In this document: positions 1-8,169 of the stretch, in pieces
How positions within the stretch are numbered: position 1 is the first letter of the stretch
How the letters are laid out: every line of letters starts with the position of its first letter
Origin: Legionella sp. PC997
Lineage (GTDB): Bacteria; Pseudomonadota; Gammaproteobacteria; Legionellales; Legionellaceae
Length of the DNA: 64,000 bases
Reading direction: 5' to 3'
Assembly (NCBI RefSeq): GCF_014109825.1
Contig: NZ_CP059576.1
Location: 357,001-421,000 of the forward strand
The notes under the pieces: generated by a model
The model's input: the letters and a program-made list of their open reading frames with translations, nothing else
The model's database searches: none
What the model was told of the DNA's origin: nothing
Made by a program: the position numbers and the translations under genes

Positions 1-1
1 C

Positions 2-1156
2 ACGAATAGTGGCTATCCTGATCTTCCTACCGCTTTAAATAATGCAAAAAATGCCCGGGGACAGACCCCCCTAGTGCAAGCGCTGCAAGAACAAGATTTC
101 ACAGTAGTAAGATTTTTGCTCGATTCGGGTGCCGAATATGATGCTCAAGCACTCGAAGAATACGATAACGCCATACGTAGTAAACGGGGACAAGAAGCCC
201 TTCAGCAACAGATAATTGCTCCTCCTGAGGGTTATGCTCCATCCGCTTCGGATAAGTTACATTCAGTTAAAGAATTTGGTCTGGTATTAGGTATAGTAAT
301 GACCAGCCAAGATGGTGTTTCCTCCCAGCGAGCTCATATTGGACCTACATACCAATTAATAACGGATACGGTCAAGGAATATAGTCAGAGCTGTAGTAAA
401 GAACCTGCAAAAGGGGACTTCAAACAAATTGCAGATGCCTTTGCTTTTGCAAATAAAACTGCTAATTTTCAATATAGTACTCCCGAAGGAAGTCCCGAAG
501 CCGGCAATGCACTTTCTAAACGAATACAATCAGGTGAAGTAACCAGTGTTCCTATAAATTGCAAAGGGCACGCCATGGGATTATCTTTTGTGCCAGTCGA
601 AGGAAATCCAGACAAAACCTATTTAGTGTTTACCAACCGTGGTGAGGGTGCAGCAGGAAAACATGGAACCCAAATTTATGAAGTAGATACGAAGAAAATC
701 ACTCCTGATTTTATAAATCAGGTAATGAGTGGTCATGATAATGGAAAATCCCATGCTCAAATCATGGAACATATTAACCAGGTGACTCAAGGTAAAGACC
801 CAGTTAGTATCATCAATCAAAAACCCCAGAAATATGATAATTGTACCATTGCAAATACGCGCGCTAATATTCATGGAGTCCTTCTCTGTCAAGAAGCCAA
901 TCGCAAAGGTGGTTTTGACCATGTTACACAAGAGGTACGTGATGAAGTGAAACAAACCTATAAAGAGTTCACTAGTGATATGAGAGATAAAAAAATTCAG
1001 CAATTAGAAAAAGCCATAGAAAAGGATCCTGACAATCCAGATTTAAAAGCTCTCGCCAAAGGGTATTTGGACAAACCCAATAGTAAATCTTCTGCTGCCT
1101 TGATCGCGGCGGTTGCTGAAGACCCTCAAGAATCAATCAATATGACCAATCCTTAG
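2..1156 (+). CDS. Ankyrin-repeat protein, C-terminal part (left edge), candidate Dot/Icm effector
   Basis: The reading frame is open to the left edge, so the true start lies outside the window; the GTG at 74 is internal. The first visible codons give a recognisable ankyrin repeat (ARGQTPLVQAL, then VVRFLLDSGAEYD). About 320 residues without further clear repeats follow. That part holds a His in GHAMGL (569-571), an Asn in TNRG (635-637) and a Cys in DNCTIAN (842-844). This His, polar, Cys order is reminiscent of clan CE and YopJ-like cysteine proteases, which is inference only. Ankyrin proteins of this kind in Legionella are commonly Dot/Icm substrates; AnkH, for instance, combines ankyrin repeats with a protease-like fold. 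The C-terminus (QESINMTNP) is polar and shows no clear acidic export signal. The next gene is convergent. Ankyrin identity is firm; effector status and protease likeness are not. Confidence 0.75.
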   Translation, partial: TNSGYPDLPTALNNAKNARGQTPLVQALQEQDFTVVRFLLDSGAEYDAQALEEYDNAIRSKRGQEALQQQIIAPPEGYAPSASDKLHSVKEFGLVLGIVMTSQDGVSSQRAHIGPTYQLITDTVKEYSQSCSKEPAKGDFKQIADAFAFANKTANFQYSTPEGSPEAGNALSKRIQSGEVTSVPINCKGHAMGLSFVPVEGNPDKTYLVFTNRGEGAAGKHGTQIYEVDTKKITPDFINQVMSGHDNGKSHAQIMEHINQVTQGKDPVSIINQKPQKYDNCTIANTRANIHGVLLCQEANRKGGFDHVTQEVRDEVKQTYKEFTSDMRDKKIQQLEKAIEKDPDNPDLKALAKGYLDKPNSKSSAALIAAVAEDPQESINMTNP

Positions 1157-1208
1157 CCTAAACACTTGTGTAATCTGGGTATAAAATATGAGTTATATCG
1201 ATACGCAA

Positions 1209-2078
1209 TTATTTAGGTGCGTTCACAATCGATAGATCAGAAATTCCGCGAATAAATTCCGACATTTCAACAGGCTCTTGACCTATTTTTAAAGAGCTTC
1301 GGACAAAATTTGCTGCTTCTAAGATCCTATCTAGATTATATTTTTTTAATTGGATTGAATGTAAATAAGCAACAAAAAATTCTGTTTTTAAATTACCAAT
1401 TCCTTTACCCATACCTGCGAGGGATGCATCGATAAAGCGAACTCCGGAACTCATTGCTGCCAGGGCGTTTGCTTGCGCAAGACCAAGATTGTCATGAGCA
1501 TGAAAACCAAATTGAAAAGGATATTTATGAATATATCTATCGTAAATTTCTTGGGTGCGAGTGGGGAGTAAACTGCCGTTTGAATCAGCAAAATAAATAA
1601 TATCAGGGGCATATTCGCTTATTTTTTTGAGGGAATCATCCAGTTCGTTATCTTTGTAAAATGAAATACACATCAAATTAACTGAAACTTCCAGGTTTGC
1701 CTCTTTTGCCATTTTTATCTTAGACAACGCAGATGCAGGTTCGTTTTTAGCAAAGCAAATTCTTAATAAATCGACGCCACATTCTTTGAGCTCTATCAGA
1801 TCGGTTTGAGAGAGATTGTTTGGAAAAACCATTACGGCCATTTTTGCTGTTTGAATCAAAGAACGACATAGAAGCAGGTAATCTTTGGCGCACCAGCCCG
1901 CTCGACCTACTTGGAGAGGTGTAAAAGTGCCATTGCGATAGCCTATTTCAATATATTCAATGCCTGAATTATCAAGAGGGCGAAGGATTTCTTCGAGTTG
2001 AATGTCATCAAAATTAAAATTAGTTCGATGGCCTCCGTCTCTCAATGAGGCGTCTAAGAGTACAACAGGATCAAGCAT
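1209..2078 (-). CDS. DRE-TIM metallolyase / HMG-CoA-lyase-like aldolase
   Basis: The product is 289 aa from the ATG at 2078, which has AGGA five bases upstream. A longer GTG reading from 2114 would add 12 residues but has no ribosome site. The protein opens with LLDASLRDGG, the catalytic and metal-binding motif of the HMGL-like TIM-barrel family (4-hydroxy-2-oxovalerate aldolase, HMG-CoA lyase, isopropylmalate synthase). It also carries FGFHAHDNLGLA, the metal-binding HxH motif, near residue 205. Members cleave or form C-C bonds next to a keto or acyl-CoA group using a divalent metal. No C-terminal regulatory domain or communication domain is present, and no partner acetaldehyde dehydrogenase lies nearby, so the substrate cannot be named. 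It is downstream of dotB on the same strand, about 105 bp away, and could be co-transcribed with the dot genes. Confidence 0.75.
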   Translation of the reverse strand: MLDPVVLLDASLRDGGHRTNFNFDDIQLEEILRPLDNSGIEYIEIGYRNGTFTPLQVGRAGWCAKDYLLLCRSLIQTAKMAVMVFPNNLSQTDLIELKECGVDLLRICFAKNEPASALSKIKMAKEANLEVSVNLMCISFYKDNELDDSLKKISEYAPDIIYFADSNGSLLPTRTQEIYDRYIHKYPFQFGFHAHDNLGLAQANALAAMSSGVRFIDASLAGMGKGIGNLKTEFFVAYLHSIQLKKYNLDRILEAANFVRSSLKIGQEPVEMSEFIRGISDLSIVNAPK

Positions 2079-2183
2079 ATAATTCCTAGTGTTGGTAAAA
2101 AAAAATACCCTCACTTAAATTATAGCTAAAATAACACCTGATGGATAAAGTCAGTCAACATAATCGTTTTTACTTAAAGATTC

Positions 2184-3314
2184 TTATTGTTGGTATTCCT
2201 TAGCACCAGCAATAATTAATTTGTAAACTCGTTCACTGATAATACCTTGTTCGAATTTTGCTTTCGCATCCCAAGTCATAAGTTGGCCTTTTTGCCGAAC
2301 TAATTTACGGGTAGCCGAAGTTACATCATTGGGATCACTTTCAAGTAAAATGTCGCGGACTTCTTCGTCAAAGACGAGATACTCCCGTAATGCTACCCTT
2401 TTTTCATCTACGGTAGGGACAAGTTTTTGCCAAATGCACAGTCTAATGGTTTCTAGAATATCAATAGTTCTTCCTAATCGCTCTTCACCAGAAAATGAAG
2501 TCACCAAGCGACGCATGGTCTCGGCAACCCCCGAAGTATGTAAGGTAGTATAGACGGGGTGTCCAGTAAGTGCTGCTTCTAATGCGGCACTGATTGTTTC
2601 TGCATCACGACACTCACCAACCATGATTAAACGAGGTTTGCGCCGCAAAGCATTTCGTACTCCATCAGCAAAGCTGGGTAAATGCCGAGGAATTTCTGAT
2701 TGGCTTACTACAGCTGAAATGGTTTCAATTTCATCATAGACAAATTCGATGGGTGATTCATAGGTGAGTACTTTACGGTTAGAATCTTCTGTTTCGATCA
2801 ATTCACGGATAATAGAAGCCAATAATGTTGATTTCCCCGAACCGGTTGCTCCGGTAATAAATACGATTCCTTCTTGGGGTGCGATTGCCTCAAGTATATT
2901 ATCGGGCAGATTCATGGTTTCAAGCCGCGGGGGAGTTGTGGGGATGGTTCTTAAAGTAATTTGGATTGCATCATGTCCTTCTACAAGACACGCGGTTCCA
3001 TTTACCCGATAACGGTAACGAACGCCCCGATTAGGACGAAATTCATAGTGGGTATCGATATCCTTACCCGAAAGAAGCTGAGTTGTGGCGTTGGGCCCAT
3101 ATATCGCATTAATTAAATCACCCAGTTCGGTATTTGATAAACGACGATTAGTAATTCGTAATAATTTTCCATAAACCTCTGCATAAATAGGTTCGCCAGT
3201 TTGGATTGTTATGTCCGAAGCATTGAGACGCTCTGTGTGTTCCAACATTTTATCCATGAAAAGCGGAGTAAAACGCGTTGGTTCATCGGGCATTAAATAA
3301 ACATTATTATTCAT
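2184..3314 (-). CDS. dotB: Dot/Icm type IVB secretion ATPase DotB
   Basis: The product is 376 aa, very close to the usual DotB length. It is a PilT/VirB11-like hexameric ATPase that docks at the inner-membrane base of the Dot/Icm machine and powers effector export. The N-terminal PAS-like region (SDITIQTGEPIYAEVYGKLLRI) is followed by Walker A GATGSGKS near residue 157, an Asp box, Walker B-type LIMVGECRDAET near residue 230, and the His box GHPVYTTLHT. These are typical of the secretion ATPase superfamily. It is the third gene of dotD-dotC-dotB, 8 bp downstream of dotC, as in other Legionella. No anomaly is seen. Confidence 0.96.
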   Translation of the reverse strand: MNNNVYLMPDEPTRFTPLFMDKMLEHTERLNASDITIQTGEPIYAEVYGKLLRITNRRLSNTELGDLINAIYGPNATTQLLSGKDIDTHYEFRPNRGVRYRYRVNGTACLVEGHDAIQITLRTIPTTPPRLETMNLPDNILEAIAPQEGIVFITGATGSGKSTLLASIIRELIETEDSNRKVLTYESPIEFVYDEIETISAVVSQSEIPRHLPSFADGVRNALRRKPRLIMVGECRDAETISAALEAALTGHPVYTTLHTSGVAETMRRLVTSFSGEERLGRTIDILETIRLCIWQKLVPTVDEKRVALREYLVFDEEVRDILLESDPNDVTSATRKLVRQKGQLMTWDAKAKFEQGIISERVYKLIIAGAKEYQQ

Positions 3315-3322
3315 ACGTCGTA

Positions 3323-4252
3323 TCAGTGGATTCTATTGTTATCGTTAATTGGAGCTATTGTAGGCTGCCAAGACTTATCAGTTATTATAATTTTAGAACG
3401 ATTTGCCAATTTTTCCATATTTTTGAATTGCTCTAAAGCATTTTCATCTTTAGAAACGGCTGCCCGCCATTGGTCACTGTTTACATTGAGAGCTGGTAAG
3501 GCAGTAATTCTCAATACGCGATCATCGATATGGATTTCAGAGGCATCACCTGTAATTCCCAAATCAGTATGAGAGACATAAGGAGGAGTTACCATATTCA
3601 TTGCTAATAATTTTCTATAAAGGATCATTCCACCAAAATCTTCTTTAATTCGCGCAATATTTTCTTCGAGGATGGTATTTGCTTGATCAATACCATTTTT
3701 CCAACCTTTGGCCGTGTAGATACACCATATTTTTTTCTCTACTTTGGTTTTAGGCAATAAGGTGTAGTGTGGATATTCTGGTTTAACATAATCGAGCCAT
3801 AAATATTGGCGCCAAGTTGGTGGAGTGGTAACAAAATGGGCCTGCTTTGCAACTCGATAAGTACGGTCCGAAATGCGAATGGTTTGCGAATCCGCAAGAT
3901 TGAGAGTATTTCTACCTTCCAAGAGTACAGGGGGAAGGATATTGTGTTCCAGAATTAGGGAATTGAAATCATAAATCGCATCGAGTCTTCGCGATTGTCT
4001 GATCAAGTGCTCATCAATAACCTTTGCTCGCCAGGCTAAACCTGCTTGTGCGCCAAGGCTTAGAGCTGTTTCTTTTAAAGCCATTTGGCGAATTTTACCG
4101 TTCTGTTTTTTATTCCTTTGCTTCACATTTACATTTGCCATAGCTTGTATTCCTGCTAAAGAGCCAGTATCACCCATATATTTTGAGGAGTGGCATGCAA
4201 GCAACGAAGCAGTTAATACAACAACTATTAAGCTAGGAATAAATTTTGGCAT
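3323..4252 (-). CDS. dotC: Dot/Icm outer-membrane lipoprotein DotC
   Basis: DotC is a lipoprotein of the Dot/Icm outer-membrane core complex which, with DotD, helps place DotH in the outer membrane. I take the ATG at 4252 (309 aa). It gives a textbook lipoprotein signal, MPKF-IPSLIVVVLTAS-LLAC, with the lipidated Cys near residue 20. The alternative ATG at 4288 adds 12 residues ahead of the signal peptide and has no ribosome site. The start lies inside the last codons of dotD (20 bp overlap), so translation is probably coupled. The mature part is polar with no membrane segment. Length, lipobox and context all match DotC. Confidence 0.95.
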   Translation of the reverse strand: MPKFIPSLIVVVLTASLLACHSSKYMGDTGSLAGIQAMANVNVKQRNKKQNGKIRQMALKETALSLGAQAGLAWRAKVIDEHLIRQSRRLDAIYDFNSLILEHNILPPVLLEGRNTLNLADSQTIRISDRTYRVAKQAHFVTTPPTWRQYLWLDYVKPEYPHYTLLPKTKVEKKIWCIYTAKGWKNGIDQANTILEENIARIKEDFGGMILYRKLLAMNMVTPPYVSHTDLGITGDASEIHIDDRVLRITALPALNVNSDQWRAAVSKDENALEQFKNMEKLANRSKIIITDKSWQPTIAPINDNNRIH

Positions 4253-4724
4253 AGCGTAATTCAACAACCTGACTGTTAGGATAAACATGAATATAAGCTT
4301 TTCTACCCGCTTGATAATCTATATCACGCAGGATTTCAGCTAAACTTTGATCTTTAATATTAAGACTAATTAAAACAGGAATTGAAGGTGCTTTTCCTAA
4401 TACACGTAGTCGGAAATGGGCTGATTTAGCAATACGGGCAGTTAACTCTTCAATTGGACCTGACCAATCCACACTTGCTCTGGCTTGTAAGTTGTATGCA
4501 TTAGGTATCGTGAGCGTGTTGTCTTTATGTGGTGGTAAAATTTCTTTTTCGACACGCGCCATTTCATGCATGGAATCACTTACAGATACCGCTGCTTCTG
4601 CTAATTTAATTGTAGCATCGTCGCTAGGATTGTTAACTGGTGGTTTTTTGAAAAGTACTCCACCATGTTTACAACCCACAAGCAGGATTGAGGCAATAAA
4701 TAGCATGAGAAGCTTATTGTTCAT
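4233..4724 (-). CDS. dotD: Dot/Icm outer-membrane lipoprotein DotD
   Basis: The product is 163 aa, the standard DotD length. The N-terminus MNNKLLMLFIASILLVGC carries a lipobox LVGC with the lipidated Cys at residue 18. The C-terminal half (VDWSGPIEELTARIAKSAHFRLRV onward) fits the small secretin-N0-like domain known for DotD, which contacts the DotH ring. It is the first gene of the dotD-dotC-dotB operon, with AGAAG as a weak ribosome site just upstream. A consensus -35 box and a palindromic spacer lie 35-63 bp upstream of the start. Confidence 0.95.
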   Translation of the reverse strand: MNNKLLMLFIASILLVGCKHGGVLFKKPPVNNPSDDATIKLAEAAVSVSDSMHEMARVEKEILPPHKDNTLTIPNAYNLQARASVDWSGPIEELTARIAKSAHFRLRVLGKAPSIPVLISLNIKDQSLAEILRDIDYQAGRKAYIHVYPNSQVVELRYAKIYS

Positions 4725-4758
4725 TCAATCTTCTTAAATGTCTGGAAATATTCGTTTG

Positions 4759-4787
4759 ATTGAAACAGGAGCTAAGCTCCTTGTCAA
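4759..4787 (-). promoter_or_regulatory. Candidate dotDCB promoter with a palindromic spacer
   Basis: Read on the minus strand, a perfect -35 hexamer TTGACA (4787-4782) is followed by exactly 17 bases and a -10-like TTCAAT (4764-4759, 4 of 6 consensus). Fifteen of the 17 spacer bases form a perfect 7-1-7 inverted repeat, AGGAGCT-T-AGCTCCT (4781-4767). The predicted RNA start lies about 25-30 bases before the dotD ATG. A palindrome between -35 and -10 is where MerR-type activators or steric repressors bind. No known Legionella regulator is assigned to this motif by me. Confidence 0.5.
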
Positions 4788-4939
4788 GCCTATAAATGAG
4801 GAATTGTATGAATTTAAACGGAAATAATTTTGCAAAATTTTAATCCTTTATCTCCTCTTAGCCTAGACACAGCGAAGCTAAATTCATCATTTGTGTCTCG
4901 GACGCGTTAGATTTTTATTCGTCGCACGCAGACCACAAA

Positions 4940-5488
4940 TTAATTCAGTTTTTCAAATAAAGCATAAACTACTTGTCCTGCTTTTTTGAGTTTTATTTGA
5001 CGCCACTGCGTTTCATCCAAGTCAATAACCGTAGGAGATTCCAAGTAAACAAGCCCTCCACGTTTAAGAACATTACTTCGCGTTATATAGGAAATACATT
5101 GAGGTAGGAGATTGTGAGCAAAAGGAGGATCCAGAAAAATAATATCAAACTCTTCTTGATGGCCCTGAAGATATTGAAGAGCATCTGTTCTCAATGATTT
5201 AAGTTTTGGGCTGTTAAACTCAGTGATTACTTTTTGTAAATTGGTATACGCTTTGGGCGATTGCTCAAGAAAAACTACTCGGGCTGCTCCTCTAGAAAAT
5301 GCCTCAAAACCTAAGGCACCACTTCCTGCAAATGGATCCAGACAGCGAGCATCTCGGATGTCATGCATGAGCCAATTAAATAAAGTCTCGCGAACACGAT
5401 CTGGAGTAGGGCGGAGTCCTTCCACATCTGGAACATGTAATTTTTTTCCTCGATATAATCCGCCGATAATACGAATGATTTGTTTCAC
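4940..5488 (-). CDS. rsmD: 16S rRNA (guanine966-N2)-methyltransferase RsmD
   Basis: RsmD transfers a methyl group from SAM to G966 of 16S rRNA during assembly of the small subunit. The 182-aa product opens with IRIIGGLYRGKKLHVP, the family start. It has the SAM-binding DPFAGSGALGFEAFSRGA near residue 55 and the catalytic motif DIIFLDPPF (DPPF) near residue 120. Length is normal. Its ATG overlaps the stop of the upstream M16 gene by 4 bp, so it is the last gene of a three-gene minus-strand unit. A gap of about 215 bp separates it from dotD. Confidence 0.94.
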   Translation of the reverse strand: MKQIIRIIGGLYRGKKLHVPDVEGLRPTPDRVRETLFNWLMHDIRDARCLDPFAGSGALGFEAFSRGAARVVFLEQSPKAYTNLQKVITEFNSPKLKSLRTDALQYLQGHQEEFDIIFLDPPFAHNLLPQCISYITRSNVLKRGGLVYLESPTVIDLDETQWRQIKLKKAGQVVYALFEKLN

Positions 5489-6789
5489 GATTTACCCACG
5501 GTAAGTAATAGTAATTTATCTGGATTAACTTGTTGTTGAAATGCCTGTTTTATTTGCTCTTTAGTCACTGCATTAATACGGGCAGTGTATGTATCGAGAA
5601 AATCTTCGGGTAAATGATAAAAATTCATCCGTAATAGAATATTTGCAATGCTGCGATTACCCGATAAGGAAAGGGGAAAACTGCCTGTGAGATATTGTTT
5701 TGCAGCATTGAGTTCTTCATCCGTGGGACCTTTATTAATATAAGTTCGCAACACGTTTTGAATGATCTCTAAGGCATTTTGAGTTTGATTATTTTTTGTC
5801 GATAAACTGATGAGGAAAAGACCTTTTCCGGACATGGGAACAAATTGACTATCAATACCGTAGGTCAGGCCTCTTTTTTCTCTAACTTCAATAGCAAGTT
5901 GAGACACTAATGCACCACCACCTAAAATATAATTTCCTACGATAAGAGGAAAGTAATTGGGTGCATGATGATCAATCCCTATCTGGCCAAGGCGGATCAC
6001 AGTTTGAGTAGAAGGAAATGGAATTTTTACTGTATCGGCGTGGGTTAATTGAGTGGCTGGGGGAATAGGGGGGGCAGAATGTCCTTCAGGAAGTTCTTGA
6101 GTCAGTTGATCGGCAAGTTGATGGGCTGTTTCACTATTAATTGCGCCTACCATTACTAAAATAGCGTTTTTTGCAACATAATAACGTTTATTAAATTCAA
6201 TTACTTGACTCATGTTAATGGCATTAACTGTCTCTGCAGTACCATTGACAGGATGCGCATAGGGATGTTGCTGATATAAGGTTTGGAAAAAATGAAGATT
6301 AGCTATTTCTTCAGGGGATTCTTGGCGTTGTTCAATGGTCATCAATAATTGTTTTTTTTCTCTTGCAAACGCTTCATCTGGAAAATCTGGATGGTTAATA
6401 ATTTGTGCAAAAGTGGTCGCTGCTTTGGGAAACGCTTCTGGATCAACGAGTGTTCTGAGACTAAATATCACCATATCTCGGTTGATCTCTGCTTTGTATT
6501 GAGCTCCCACATCGGCCAGGGACTCAGCAATTTGGTTTGCATCTTGACCCGCATTGCCCTGGTTCATTACGCGACTGGTTAAGGCACTTAAGCCAAATTG
6601 GTTTTCATCGTATGCTGAACCTGCCGCGAAAGCGAGGCTGATATCAAGCATGGGCACTTCCATAGCAGGATAAAACACGACCTGAACGCCGTTTTTGGTA
6701 AGCCATTTTTCCGTTTTGAACGTGCTTGCTGTCGTTGTGTGTGACAGTCCGATCATCAATGCCATAATACATGCGCTAAAAATTCTCAT
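5485..6789 (-). CDS. M16 family peptidase-like protein, non-catalytic partner
   Basis: The product is 434 aa with a signal peptide (MRIFSACIMALMIGLSHTTTAS). The M16 fold is clear: the RGLTYGIDSQF motif near residue 300 and the paired inactive/active half architecture. Where active M16 enzymes have HxxEH this protein reads ALTSRVMNQGNAG, so the zinc site is absent. In two-subunit M16B proteases such a protein is the substrate-binding partner, which fits its position immediately downstream of, and overlapping by 4 bp, an M16 gene with an intact site. The pair is expected in the periplasm as a heterodimer; the substrate is unknown. It overlaps rsmD by 4 bp. Confidence 0.9.
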   Translation of the reverse strand: MRIFSACIMALMIGLSHTTTASTFKTEKWLTKNGVQVVFYPAMEVPMLDISLAFAAGSAYDENQFGLSALTSRVMNQGNAGQDANQIAESLADVGAQYKAEINRDMVIFSLRTLVDPEAFPKAATTFAQIINHPDFPDEAFAREKKQLLMTIEQRQESPEEIANLHFFQTLYQQHPYAHPVNGTAETVNAINMSQVIEFNKRYYVAKNAILVMVGAINSETAHQLADQLTQELPEGHSAPPIPPATQLTHADTVKIPFPSTQTVIRLGQIGIDHHAPNYFPLIVGNYILGGGALVSQLAIEVREKRGLTYGIDSQFVPMSGKGLFLISLSTKNNQTQNALEIIQNVLRTYINKGPTDEELNAAKQYLTGSFPLSLSGNRSIANILLRMNFYHLPEDFLDTYTARINAVTKEQIKQAFQQQVNPDKLLLLTVGKS

Positions 6790-8108
6790 GATGCTGCCCT
6801 TTGTGGTTGAGGTTCTAATATTGCTGTCGTCATGTTTTTTTCTTGAAAGTAATGCTGGGCGGTTTCCTGGACTTGTTGTGGGGTAATTGCATTGATCGCT
6901 TTAGTATAATCGTTTGCCTTTTGCCACCCGATCCCAATGGTTTCTAAGAGACCCAATTCGGAGGCCTGGCCAAAAATCGAATCCTTTTCAAAAGTTTTCT
7001 GTGCAATGATTTGATGTTTGATGCGTTGCAATTCTACCTCGTTCACCGGATTTTTTTTCAAATCATCCAATTCCTTAAGAAGCCCATTTTGCAAATCCGT
7101 TAAAGTATGATTTTGACTGGGAGAACCATATACAATAAATTGGGTTTGATATCTCGTGTATGGGTTATAATAGGTATCCGCACCTGTGGCGATATGCGTT
7201 CCACGAATCAAATTTTTGGAAAAACGAGCGCTTTCACCGGCATCTAAAATTCCAGCAATGACTTCCAAAGCATAGGGCTCGTATTCTTTTTTAGCAGTTT
7301 TTACACTTGGAACAGAGTAACCCATCATGAGCAACGGTAATTTGGCTGCGCCTTGAATATGAACAATCTTTTGACCTAAGGCGGGTGGTTCATTTTGCAA
7401 TTTTCGCTCAGGAATGGGATGTTTGGGTATAGCACCAAAATAATGTTCTGCCAAAGTCCGAACTTGCTCTGGGTTAACATCTCCTGCAACCACTAAGGTT
7501 GCATTATTAGGCGCATAATATTTTTTATACCATTCTCGCAAATCTTCAACGGACATATGCCGAAGATCACTCATCCAGCCAATAACCGGATGGTGGTAGG
7601 GAGCACTAAGATGCGCCGTTGCCAGAAAGCGCTCAAAAGCCAGTGCTTGTGGATTATCATCTGTTCGAAGACGTCGCTCTTCCTGGATTACTTTAATTTC
7701 TTTGCCGAATTCATTGGTATCTAGAAGCAAATGATTCATGCGATCGGCTTCCAGCTCAAAACTGGTAGCAAGTTTTGAAGCATCTATTTTTTCGAAAAAA
7801 GCTGTGTAGTCATTATTGGTAAAAGCATTTGCTTGGCCACCAATTGCCGCTATAATTTTGGAAAATACCCCTAAAGGAAATTTTGGGGTTCCTTTAAACA
7901 TCATGTGTTCCATCGCATGCGAGACCCCTGTAATACCACCGGGTTCATCCGCCGATCCTACGTTATACCAAATCATGGAAACAGCGATCGGCGCTCGATG
8001 ATCTTCTTTTACCAATATTTTTAATCCATTATTCAATGTAAACTCTTGAACTTGGCTAAAGGTCTGGCAAGATAGTACCATGAGTAAAGTAAATAGTATT
8101 TTGCGCAC
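6786..8108 (-). CDS. M16 family zinc metallopeptidase, catalytic subunit
   Basis: The product is 440 aa with a short signal peptide (MRKILFTLLMVLSCQTFS) and an intact inverted zinc motif H64-A-M-E67-H68. The downstream acidic stretch KVIQEERRLR supplies the third metal ligand region. It is expected to be a periplasmic peptidase acting with the overlapping downstream partner. It is the first gene of the minus-strand unit M16-M16-rsmD and is divergent from ftsY across only 61 bp, so both promoters must lie in that short gap. The processed polypeptide is unknown. Confidence 0.93.
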   Translation of the reverse strand: MRKILFTLLMVLSCQTFSQVQEFTLNNGLKILVKEDHRAPIAVSMIWYNVGSADEPGGITGVSHAMEHMMFKGTPKFPLGVFSKIIAAIGGQANAFTNNDYTAFFEKIDASKLATSFELEADRMNHLLLDTNEFGKEIKVIQEERRLRTDDNPQALAFERFLATAHLSAPYHHPVIGWMSDLRHMSVEDLREWYKKYYAPNNATLVVAGDVNPEQVRTLAEHYFGAIPKHPIPERKLQNEPPALGQKIVHIQGAAKLPLLMMGYSVPSVKTAKKEYEPYALEVIAGILDAGESARFSKNLIRGTHIATGADTYYNPYTRYQTQFIVYGSPSQNHTLTDLQNGLLKELDDLKKNPVNEVELQRIKHQIIAQKTFEKDSIFGQASELGLLETIGIGWQKANDYTKAINAITPQQVQETAQHYFQEKNMTTAILEPQPQRAAS

Positions 8109-8169
8109 AACTTAACCTCAAAGTAAAAAAGATGATAGAATTTCATATTTTTCAGGATTTGTACACTAT

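Noticed and set aside
623..1003. 126-codon minus-strand frame inside the ankyrin-repeat gene
   Set aside because: Antisense shadow; the plus-strand protein has clear domain features.
5485..6789. Degenerate or broken M16 peptidase gene
   Set aside because: Full length with intact fold motifs; absence of HxxEH is normal for the non-catalytic partner of two-subunit M16 proteases.
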